This document shows, one piece after another, positions 35,481-46,700 of a stretch of DNA of 64,000 nt; positions within the stretch are counted from its first letter, which is position 1; the number at the start of each line of letters is the position of its first letter. The notes beneath the pieces are model-generated. The model did no database searches and was not told the origin of the DNA. It saw nothing but the letters and a program-made list of their open reading frames with translations. Position numbers and translations under genes: made by a program. The DNA comes from Syngnathus acus (Eukaryota; Chordata; Actinopteri; Syngnathiformes; Syngnathidae): the NCBI RefSeq assembly GCF_901709675.1, contig NC_051088.1, forward strand, positions 5,047,664 to 5,111,663, given 5' to 3'.

Positions 35481-36606
35481 GCACAATGCACTGATGGCAA
35501 CTATGGTGGACCACACAAAAATGTGGTGAGCTACTGCACATATTTTTATGTGCACACCACAAAAACACGGTGTTGTAGAATCAAACTGACGTGTCTACAC
35601 ACATAAACAAGTGCTAAAATTCTGACTGAGTCGTACACACTCACTGACGTTACGGAACTGTCATTTGTTTTTACATGAAATAGGCTTAGCTCTATGAGGG
35701 CATTTGAGTAAACGTTTGACGCCGGGCCCACCCAGGAAGTGACTCCACCCTGGCGCGATGCATAGAACTACACGATCCCTCCCCTTTTTTTTTTTTAGCT
35801 AAAGAGTTGAGCGTGAGTGCTTCCCCTTCACGTCTGCCAAAGTGAAAAGCCTCGATTGTTCCCTGTGGTGTGAAGAGAGAGGCCGAGCTCAAGGCAGTCA
35901 TGACGCTGACCCATGGGGCAGAGTCGTAGGACATTGGGCGGCTGCCTGAAACCACACAGGGGAGCCAGATACAGAGCATCACTGTGCAACTCACCACCGA
36001 AAGTTGGATGCCGTGCCTCGGCCCAACGGCAACTTGTGAAAAAGTCCACAACATGACGTTAAAAAAAAAAAATGAAAGAAAAACACCAAACTGTCAGCAC
36101 AGCCCAGCGGGTTCAACTGACTCAACGGCTGCTTGCGCTGCCATGTTTGGTGGCACTCTGAAATGGGGGTTGTTAGGCCTGAAGGTTATTTGCGGGGCAA
36201 AAGCATCTTGAAATTGTTTGCTTTCAAAAGGCACAGGAAGTCTGCCATTTTGCTCTCAAGCAGCCTTTTTGGGGTGATTTTGGTCATTTCCAGGTCTCCT
36301 TCGAAAATAAACTTGTTCAAGAGATTTTGTATGATTGCTACCAAATGTGAAGTGGTTTACGCGCTAGTCATTTAGCTTCGTACGGTCCTTATATCATCCA
36401 TTAGAATACTATTTGAAAATGTATTTATGACCAAAAAATAATTGGGGTCCTTGACCAAACCACGTTCGACAGAAAGTCGCGTAGGATCGAAGCGAGTAAA
36501 ATCGAGATTTAGGTGTATTGATAAAAGGTCACTCAATAAAGTACAGTACAGTAAATTATATTACCATATGCAGTATATCTAAGTATAATTATTTTAGCCC
36601 ATCAAT

Positions 36607-36925
36607 GATATTTCACATTCCTGCATATGTTAGCATTATGTTAATAGACACTTAGAAATAATAACACGTGGTTGAACATTTTGGATTTTCAATATGTAAT
36701 GTTTAATTTCACATTTGTATGCTTTGTTTTTATGTCTTGCTGCTATGTGTGTATCAAAGAAACAGTTGTTTGAATGTTTCCAATTACCATAACATATGTG
36801 CTACTTTACGTTAGCACATCTATATCATTTTCCATTACATGTTAGCCTTAAGCTAGTGGACTAATTTCTGATGCAATTATGTGGTTTGGTTAGACATTTT
36901 GATGTTTAAATATGCAAGGGCTAAT
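36607..36925 (+). repeat. Two-copy diverged tandem duplication, period about 215 bp
   Basis: The block around 36613-36710 (catatgttagcattatgtta ... cacgtggttgaacattttgg ... taatgttta) is repeated in the same order around 36830-36925 (acatgttagccttaagctag ... atgtggtttggttagacattt ... gatgttta). Confidence 0.45.
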
Positions 36926-38449
36926 CCTCTTTTGTATTATGTGTCAGTCACAAAACTTTAATTCGTGTGGTAGTAAGAAATAAGCAATTTGAAGCAAGCA
37001 TTGCCTCTTATTTGTAGGTCTGGGAAGTAGCCCCCATGATTAATGGGGCTTCCCCTTGACACACTTGTCGAAGGTTTTGTGTGGTGGTTCTCTTTCATGC
37101 AAATTAGTCACTACCTCCTATTTCACAGGTCCAATGGACTTTTGCGGCAACAACAACAACTGGGCTGCTTGTCAGAAGAGAAAAGTGGAATTAAATAAGA
37201 GCATCATTTGTATTTTCCCTTATGGCGACGTCACTTCATCAACAATCCTCCAAATTATACCTGTCAGTCACTTGCATGTGGACGCTTTGCCTGGCTGCCT
37301 AGTTACAGACAGAGAAAGTTGGTGTGGGGGCACTCTTGTGTATATTAGCCCCACTGTTTCAGTTCATTTTGTTTTATCTAGATCAAAACGGATTACTCCC
37401 AGACACTTTTTATAAGTTATAGCTTTTAGAATAATTAGGTGAAATTGTATAATTTCCCATGGCACAGCGGATGATCTGTAATCACAGCACAGCAGCTGGA
37501 AATCACTATTGACTTGAAACACTGGGTCTTGGGTTTGTCAGGTAAGCATCAAATCAGATACGAAGGCAAGGATTTGAAAGGGCTATTCAAACACAAAAAA
37601 AGGCCACTCTTTGCACAGCATGGTGTGTTTTTATGTGTTTGTTTTTTTATTGAAACAGTAAGAACAAAAGAAATTAAATTAAAGGGTTCAAACCATTCAG
37701 ACGGCACGCATTAGAGACCTGTTGGTAAAAACATCACATGGCAAAGCAGGAGGAAGGAAAAACAAAACACGTCTTTGCAAACATTTGCTGTGTCTTAAAG
37801 CCTATTCATTAATGATTACATCATTCAGTCAGTGCACATTACGCAAGTTTTGCAAAGCCAAACGAAGACTTAATTTGTACACCCTTTAATGCATAAAGAA
37901 CAGAACAAAGCAGGCCTGTTGGACTTCAACTTAGTTTGAAGACTGAACGGCCATTCTGCTTATCAGCTATTACAACAATGATCGATATGTGTGAAACTTC
38001 AACAGTAGAGTTGTTTCTTTTTAAGAGGTGTCAATTGCAAAAGGGCAGTCAGTTCACATTGATAACGCATTCTAACATGGTTCTGATCTACCAGTGTCAG
38101 TGGCGCAAATCCTTCAGCGAAATGTCACAGATACATTTTTTATTTATTTTTATTTTTAGATGACAGTGTTATCGGAAGCAGAATGTTGCTTTCATTTCTT
38201 TCTTTCTTTTTTACAACCCACACCCTGGCCCACTCTAAGCCAATTTTGTACACAGCACTTCTTTGCACAGTTTTCCAACAAAATGTCAGTGAATGTCGCT
38301 AAATGAGGAAATGCTTGCTAACAGGTCTGGCGGTGCCACATGTCACTAATGAGAGCTTGTGCTACGGTACATCAGTGTTGACAAAGTCCCAAGATATTGT
38401 GTCTAATTTAAAACCATCGTTATTTACTGCTTTTCGCTTTGCGTTTATT

Positions 38450-38792
38450 TATTCATTCATTCGTCTTCATGAGTGTCGCGGCCGTGCTGGAGCCTATCCA
38501 AGCAGTCAATGGGGGTGGTAGGCGAGGTACACCCTGAACTGGTAGCCAGCCAATCGCAGGGCTCATAAAGCCAATGAAGCATTCACGCTCACAATGACAT
38601 CTATGGACAATGTGGCGGGTTCAGTCGGCCTACAATGCATGTTTTTGGAATGTGGGAGAAAACCAGAGTACTCTGAGAAAACCCACGCAGGCATGGGGAG
38701 AACACGCAAACTCCACACAGGATGGCCAGAACCAAAATTGAACCCTGCACCTCTGAATTGTGAGGCAGACATGCTAACCAGTGCCACCCTTG
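38450..38792 (-). mobile_element. SINE copy, nearly full length, diverged
   Basis: On the minus strand it begins with the tRNA-like head region (ggtggcactggttagcatgt, tgcctcacaattcagagg), continues through 'ctgtgtggagtttgcgtgtt' and ends in the 'ctggagc ... ggataggct' region. The B box is degraded compared with the copy at 47662. Confidence 0.75.
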
Positions 38793-39029
38793 CATTTAAT
38801 TATCTCATTCGAAAATCTTTTGTTGCTCGGTTTGTTAGGTAGCAAGATTCTGAATGGGAAATTTTTACACAAATGCAGATAAAAAATAAAATAACATTTT
38901 TGTGCAAGTCTGACTAAATGTGGATCATTTCTTTTCTCTTTTTGGCACACTATTTGAGGCAGGATGGAAAACATTCTGCAGAATATAAACTGCTGATTTT
39001 GTTTGATCTTTTCAGAAGCATTTCTCTTG

Positions 39030-40112
39030 AATCAGGAAGTAGCCTTCATGTGAACAAACTGATGGACAAACACGAATATGGTTTTTCACAATCTTTTCAT
39101 TTATGTTAGAGAAATATATTTTCTCTTTTTGCCATCATCTCAAAATGGGTAGAATTCTAGTGTTTTTTCTTCATTTTTATAAAAGAAACGTATTGATTTT
39201 GTCATTTTTCTCCATTCTTTGTATTTCTTTTCTAAATGGGAAGTAGCTTGCTAGTTAAACAACAACAACAAAACACAAAATAGATGGATACACAAATGAT
39301 ATTTGCTTTTTTGACTTTTGAGTCATAATAGAAAGTCTTCTGTCAGGCATTTTGGTGGAGAAAGACTCCTGCAAACTAACAAACAAAAACAAATATAGAA
39401 CTTCATATTGTTACTTTTGTTAGGAAATGTGTTTCTTTTTCCACAGTGTAAATCAAAGTAGAAGCATTCCCACTGACCAAGAATGCAAATTGGTGGGGTA
39501 CTTTTTGTCTATTCGCAGAGCCTTTCATCAGTCTTCAAACTAGGAAGTAGCCTGTATTACAAAATTCCTGACAAACAAACACAAATTCAACTTTCAATGG
39601 AATTTCCTCTGCTTGCCATTTGAGTCATGGTAGAACTCCCAAGACTTGGAAAAGTTCATTTTGGCTAAGCCTTAACTATTCTGTCATTTGTCTTGAACAG
39701 AAAGTAGCATGTTAACTACAACTTAACAATAAAGTATGGCACTCCATAATGTTTTCACTTTTGTGAAAGACATTCATTTTTTTTTGTTTCTGCAATGTAA
39801 ATTATGAATGATGAATATCCACCACCAGAAAATGCAAATCAGCAGAGTCCTTTTTGTCTAATCCTAAATTTTAAATGAGTCTTCTTAAACCAGGAAGCAG
39901 CCTGCTAACAAACAAACAAAAATTATGGTGCCCCTTCATATCTTTCACTTTTGTTATAGAAATGCATTTCTCTGTCCACAGTGTAAATCACCCTCGAATC
40001 ATCCGCCCTACCCCAGACTGCAAATCGGTAGGGTCCTTTTGCCCAATTCTTAATATCTTAACGTCAGCATTCTTGAACCAGGACGTAGCCTAGCTAACAA
40101 ACTGACGAACGT
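39030..40112 (+). repeat. Decayed tandem array, unit about 190 bp
   Basis: The landmark GGAAGTAGCCT (or a one to two base variant) recurs at about 39038, 39239, 39542, 39701, 39892 and 40081. Each is followed by a 'taacaaacaaacaaa' segment, then 'cacttttgttagaaatgcat', a 'ccacagtgtaaatca' box, 'gaatgcaaatcggtagggtc' and 'tttttgtctaattcttaa'. The 304-bp gap between the second and third landmarks appears to hold one further degraded unit. Copies are well diverged, so the array is old. It contains no ORF and ends about 395 bp from the last pdpn exon. Confidence 0.65.
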
Positions 40113-40411
40113 CTCAATGGAAGTTTCCCATTCCAAAATAAAAAAAACAACTAAATCTAATTACTATATCACTATAGCGCTGATGCCAGATCACGTCTTA
40201 CTGAGCAATTCTTTTGTGCATTATGTTTAGAGTATATCAATAACTCAATTGGCTTTGTGGTCGGGGAGGTAAATGAGCGACATGACTCTTGTCTTACATA
40301 CTGTACATACAAACTACCCTCCCGTCCTTTTCTTTGAGCAACATAACGGTTCGAGTCCTGCTTAGAATCATTAGGTTCTTGTGTTATAATTATTCTTAAT
40401 AGCTGTTTTTG

Positions 40412-40417
40412 TTTAAT
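40412..40417 (-). terminator. pdpn: Candidate pdpn poly(A) signal (ATTAAA)
   Basis: ATTAAA on the minus strand about 90 bases after the stop codon. It is weak evidence, since the motif is common; a longer 3'UTR through the tandem array is also possible. Confidence 0.25.
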
Positions 40418-40506
40418 TGATTGTAATTGACCTCACAGTTCAGTAGTTCAGAATTTCCAGAACTTTGACAGCTCCTGCTGCTTGGCCGCCTTCGTCTTAT
40501 TCTTCT

Positions 40507-40513
40507 TCAGGGG
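40507..40513 (-). CDS. pdpn: pdpn coding exon 5 (last seven coding bases)
   Basis: The acceptor ttctcttccccag is followed by CCCCTGA. Joined to the TC left by exon 4 this gives TCC CCC TGA, that is Ser-Pro-stop, identical to the mammalian podoplanin C-terminus. Without this tiny exon the tail would read into the intron. Confidence 0.8.
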
Positions 40514-43500
40514 CTGGGGAAGAGAAGGAAAGCCACTGTCACTCAGGAGATCAAATTTCAGGGGTTAATTTTTGTAATAGCAGTTAGAATGGGTAAATAA
40601 AAGTTACCAGTGGTCATTTTAGGGGGGCTATGAAGAAATTTAGTGAGCAAAATTGGGTCTTCATGTGCAAATTGGAAACTAGACAGTTAAAAAAAAGTTT
40701 TTTTTGTGACAATGATCTGAATCAGATTTAGAGAGAACTGCGGTACTGTGGTTATATTGTAAATGATTAGCTGAAAGTAAAATATACAGGGGTGGGGGGG
40801 CGGTGTAAGGTTTGGGGGATGGGGTTCTGAAAATCACAGAAGCCATTACATTTTCTTTTTTCACTGGCTTTTTGTTGCTGGCAAACCTGTGGCACACACG
40901 CACACAAATGCACACAAATACAATTGCATCATCAAGAAATGCACACAATAAAAACAAAGCAAAAAGAACGTAAAAAATAACAAGAGCGGTGACAATATTC
41001 ATAATAGCAAATAATAATTAATATATAAATAAATAAATACATAATTTTTCATGAATAAAAAACATGCTTCTAAAACATGGGAAACTAAACTCAGGTCCTC
41101 TGGCTTTTGTGTTTATACATTCGAACGTACTCGAAAATACATTCAAACATACTTGCAAATATGTCGTACTTGAAGCTAAATGCTACCATAATTTGTTCGG
41201 CATTCTTTTCCCCATAATGCAACGGGCTACTTACTTCCATGTGCACATAGTTTAAGTCAAATACGTATTTGAATACATTCAAATGTATTTGCCTGTCAAA
41301 CATTCACGCTTCCGTAAATCTGTGATCAGTGAACCCAGATATAAGTATTTACTGTGATGTAAATACTCATATCCATTCAGTCAACACAAGATGACAATTT
41401 GAAATTAAAGCAAGGTACTCACGAGTATTTTCCCATCCTCTTCACAACAGCAATCACTACGGCAATGACGATGACGACCGCCAGCAGAGCGCCAATCACG
41501 ATGCCGACAACCTGGCCCGAGCTCAGGCCTTCTGCAGGACACAAGCCAGAGTGTTCGGGACTGTGATTCTCAAAGTTTTATTAGTAACAGCTAAGAACTA
41601 AAAAGTTAAATACAACTGAACTCATCTATTCAGTGCTCACCCTCTGCACCATCTTCAACATCCACCTCGTCCGCCGTGTCCGCCTTGACAGCTTCTGTCC
41701 AATGAGGGATGACCTCAGCATCTTCGGGGGCCTTCGTAGGGCCGCTCTCCACGGCAGGGGGCTCGGTGTTAAAGGGTTCGGCGGCCTCAGTGGCAACTGG
41801 AGTGAGTGTTTCGGTCTCGACGGCGGGCTCCATAGTGCTGAGCGTCACCTGAGCAAAGGGCCCCTGAGTCGTGACGTCCACCGCATCTCGTTGTTCAGCC
41901 GTCACTGGGTGGGCTGACGAAAGACCGGTGATGACATCAAGCTCTTTGCTGGCCTCTGTGGCTTCCAAGGTGACTTCTGCTACGGAGTCGGTCGCTACAT
42001 AGTCAAGGTCTGTTGGGACCACCGTGGGACCTAAAGAGCAATCATTTTAACATGTCACACGTTTGCTGTCGGCTGCAGGCTTTTCTTTTTGTATGTTTTC
42101 AATTGAAAGAAGTATGACATAAACTACAAGGACCATAATTAACAATGGGGGTTCTGCAGTTAGGGTTTAAGGGAAGACGGTGCTGTTTTTCTTTCTTTCC
42201 AGTATAGGAAGCATTTTATGTTTAATACAGATCTATGGTTCACTTAGAAATGCAAATGTTTTTGTTTTTTTTACCGTTAATATGTGTGCTCTTAGAATCA
42301 TTTTGAACTTTTATTCATTTTTAGTATCTGAGTGATAACTTCCTTCCATTCCTCAGTCACTTTAACATACCTGTTCTACACTATGATTAGTAAAGCAGTT
42401 GTATTCTGATTTGTAGTAAATTTAGAATTTTAACTTTATTCCTATTCAAATCAACATTGATCCCCTCTGATGGATTAAATCATTAAGTCTGCTTAACTGC
42501 TTAACACTTAATTACCCTTTAAGACATTTTCCCCATGCCAGGAATTTTGTATGGGTACAGTACTGTCTCCACAAAGATACATTCTCTTTTGTCCATTTCC
42601 TGCATAACATTCTGTTTTCCATTTTTTCAAAGCAAATAAAAATGACAGGAATTACATTTGCCAGACATGGCACCTAAAGCCCTTACAATGCATAGTAGAC
42701 GAACAGCAACCATGTGCTGTACAGCAGGACAACACATTAGACACATGAGTTGGGCACAAGTCAAGGAAGTCTCCGAGGGCCTCGCAAATCTTTGGGTAAC
42801 CCGAGAGCTGCTGCTCACTTTGGAGCTGAGGACCTTACATACCCCTCTTCTCCTCTTACTGCCCTCTTGGACAACTCAAACCTTGTGTGTGAATGTATTC
42901 ATTGTTGGACTAAAGCCGGCATGATGGCTGCCTGCCTCATGTGCTGGCCTGTATTCCGACAAGCCCGACTCACACCGAAGTGATCCTTCTCCGTCACCAC
43001 CACCATTCTGCCCCAACAATGCTGTGACGTCAGCAATGAGACGGAGTGATATTTTGGGATAGGAATAACTGAGACAGCAAGACTGTGGGCCCATTCATGG
43101 TGCCCGAAAAAAACATTTCCTGCCATGGTATATAAACAAAAACTTGCTGCAAAATAATTCTCATGCAAGCAATGGTTTAGCTGCAGTGGGTATAAAGCCA
43201 GACGTTCAAAAAACACTTCAGGTGGCCACCATTATCTCCTGAGCTCAACCCTATTAGGAACCTGTGGTGCTTCTTTGAAAGTTAGATCTATAAGAGCAGA
43301 TGCCACTCCCCCCCAAACAGCATCTCTCTGAGGCATTTGGAACCCCTTGTAATGAAGAGACATCACAGCGTCATTTGACCGCCATCGCCAAAAGTCAGCT
43401 CACCCCACCCTGTGATGTAATAAGGCACACATCTTCAAGCGATCCCTCCATCCTGTCTTTCTGGCCCTGTGCGCCCCAACATGCCACATCCTCTGCCTCA

Positions 43501-43632
43501 TTTCCTGTGGAGGGAGCCACGCTGCACAAGTTGATGAGTGAGGAGCGTGCGGCCAGCCTCTGTAGTTGAAAAATGTGGAAGTGTTCAAGGCCACAGTCAG
43601 GCAGGGCCACAAATGGATATTTTGTACTACTG

Positions 43633-43722
<90 letters not shown>

Positions 43723-43725
43723 GAA

Positions 43726-43781
<56 letters not shown>

Positions 43782-46700
43782 AGAGAGAGTAAGAGAGACA
43801 GACAGATAGACAGACAGAGAAAGAGAGAAAGAGAGAAAAAGAATCTCAGGGAAATCAGTTACAATTTTAAGAATTGTTTGCCATGGTTTTAGCGGTGACT
43901 ATATTCCAGGCAGTAGACACCCACACTTTATTTTGTTCTGATCCATGTTTTAAATTTGATACAGAGCAGGAATTTAAGAGTGAATATTGGGGCCATGCTT
44001 AAATAACTGCCAGTGGAATAAAATTGCAATATTATTTTGGTATACACGATAAAAGGTAGTTGTGTGTGTATCACTCCATTTGATGTAATTATTACTTTCA
44101 ATAATACAACTATATTCTCATAACTTTATGTTTTTGTCATATTATTGACTTGAGGGATTTAAAGCTAGACCTTATCCTATCTGATTTTGGGCAAAAGGCA
44201 GACTACCCCTGGATTGGTGGCCAGATAATTACAGACCTCATCGAGAGGCAGACAAACGTTCACTTACACAGTACTGAGTAGGAACTGAACCCACGCTGTC
44301 TGCAGCAAATTTGGAATTAGGAAAGTTACAGTCTATCACGTTATGTAACTATTACTTAGACTTTATTTATTTAAATTGTTGTTTTTAATAGGAGGAGAAA
44401 TTGAATGACATTGACTAGCTTTGTGGTATTGTTCCATATGAAAGCTATGAAAGCCATGCTTTGGGGTGAACAAGAATCTTCCATGATGAGTTTTGCAGCT
44501 GTGCGAAGACATGCATCTGTCCTAGTGTCTTTCATCGAGGTCTGCGCTATGAAGCCGCCTTGAGCTCAACCTGATCATTACCCTTCAATAAGCCAAGCTT
44601 CATCCCGCCATGATCAACATTTTCCCAACCACAACTGAAAGCTTGGCCTGGACAGCCCCGCGTCCAAATCAGGGAGGTTACATTTCAGCTGCACCAAAAT
44701 TACGGACTAGACTCAACTCGGGTTGGCCTGAAATTACTTCTCAATGGAAAGAAAGAAAAAACCAACAACCCGCTTGACTCTTGTACTGCACAATATCTGA
44801 AACTTGAAAGTGGCCAATGTGCCAAACTTTCCCCAGCACAGATCTAAATACCTTTACTTGAAATAACTGAAAATTCTCTATATGGCTCAAAATAACTGCG
44901 CATCGGGGGATTTTGTCTGACAAGAAGTGCATCTATTTCTGGTCATGTGCCGGCCGAACGGACGGATGGCTGCGCTCATTAGCAACAGGAGTGGTAAATA
45001 GAAGAAAACATTTGTTTCTATTGAAAAGGAAGGGGGTTTCGAATGGATCCTCAGACCGTTTGTTTGGAAGGCCTGTAAGCAAAGATAAATTGGCCTTACG
45101 CTATGTGTAATCACCCAGACCACCAGCACCACTAACAATCGCTTCATTATGTGCTCAGTTCCCACAATTAGCTCTGAGTAGTATTTCCTCTCTCAGTGTC
45201 GGCAACGGTGGGCACGCACAGGCCCTAAGATCAATGATGCATACATCCCTTCTGCTTTCTATGCCTTGTAATCTACATGTTGCCAGTCTTCCTTGGCTAC
45301 TCCCTGAGGAGCGCACCATGGCAGCTGAAGCCTTTGAAGAGGTAAAAAGCCGGAAAGGGGAGGGAGTCCCGTTTCCCCAAACAGATCCTTCTCGTGCGAC
45401 ATCAGACCCATGCCACTAACTACAGCAAGGTTGTCATTTTTGTTGGGGGCCGCATCGTAGTCATAGTTTCCTTCGGAGGGCCATTATGACTGTCGACCCA
45501 AATAAATGTATGAACGTCTCATATTATATACAGTATAGGCTACACAACAAACTGATTTACTAACTAGTTTTGAAATCAGAGACGAGTAAGAACTGTTTAA
45601 ATTTTGAATGGTAACCATGGACACCAACTAATACTGAAAGTTGAAATGCGCATAATTATCGTTTGTGATTGACAGCTAAAATCTTGGTACAGTAATCTTC
45701 CACATATATGGAGTTCACTTTTCACAAATTCTTCTATTGGCTTCTTTTTTTTGGTTATGGATGTTTCTTTGCTATTCATTGCAGGGCTTACTTTAACATT
45801 AAATCTAAATAAATTGTGTTTCCTTTGATTGATATGTCAAAGTTTGATCAATAGACTATCAACTGAGAGCTTCTACTGATTCAAGTAGATGTACTGAAAG
45901 AGCAACGCTCGATGGACCGAGGAAGTTGACCGGGAGCATGAAGACACAGGCAGAAGAGTCACCAGAGTCTTAAAAGAAGTCTTAAACACAGATCTATAAA
46001 AGTGGAACTGCTCGTCTCTGTCAGATGATACGGAAGTAAAAGAATAGGCCTACAAACTAGCAAAATTGAATACAAATCCAGAGGAAAACTTCTTCTGACA
46101 GAGGAAAAGGCCAAAGATGAGAGGAGAGCCTCCAACTTTCAAGTAAAAGAAATGTTGTGAAGACACACTAGCAGCAGCTTTCCTAAAATATTTTTTTCCC
46201 ACACAGTGAATTCGCAGACATCAAGCCTACCTTGCGTAATATGTCACGAAATGATCATAAATGAGACAATGAAGCCTTAAAAAATGCACCCCCTCCAAAA
46301 CTCTTGAACACCTTTCTCCCATTTCCAACAAGAGTTATTGTTTTTCTTTCTTTTTTTCAATTATTTATGTGGTGCTCCATCAAACTATTGTTGTCGATTC
46401 AAGGAGCAAAAACAGGGTTGGGGACTGGAATAAAAAAAAAGATTTCATTTGCTTACTGTACATTCTCTTGTTCCATCCAAGTGTTAAAAATGACGAAACT
46501 GCAATTGTAGTAGAAATCATCAGCCAGAATGAAACACAAACTAATGCAAAGGCTTTTGCTGGCCACATCAATCATGGCCCTAAAGTTGGACATCCGCTGT
46601 GAGGATGAGACAATAAACCAGTAGAAACATGAGAGACGGGAGTACAACAGGCTGCATCCATTACAGTCAGCTGTCACTGAGGCCCCCGCCTCGTGCGTAA

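Larger units (their letters stand above)
32000..40411. other. Spacer between pdpn and prdm2
   Basis: No exon with splice signals and family resemblance was recognised. The PR/SET-domain exons of PRDM2 would have to lie here if this locus made a full-length protein, but I did not find them by eye. It contains SINE remnants, a hAT-like repeat, a CA microsatellite, a two-copy repeat near 36.6-36.9 kb and a tandem array at 39.0-40.1 kb. Confidence 0.45.

Noticed and set aside
39030-40112. Regularly spaced repeats considered as a CRISPR-like array
   Set aside because: This is a vertebrate genome, the units are about 190 bp and diverged throughout, and there are no conserved short repeats separated by unique spacers.
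42627-43216. Overlapping short frames in pdpn intron 2, considered as an additional pdpn exon
   Set aside because: No phase-compatible acceptor and donor pair is present and the area overlaps a Tc1 relic.
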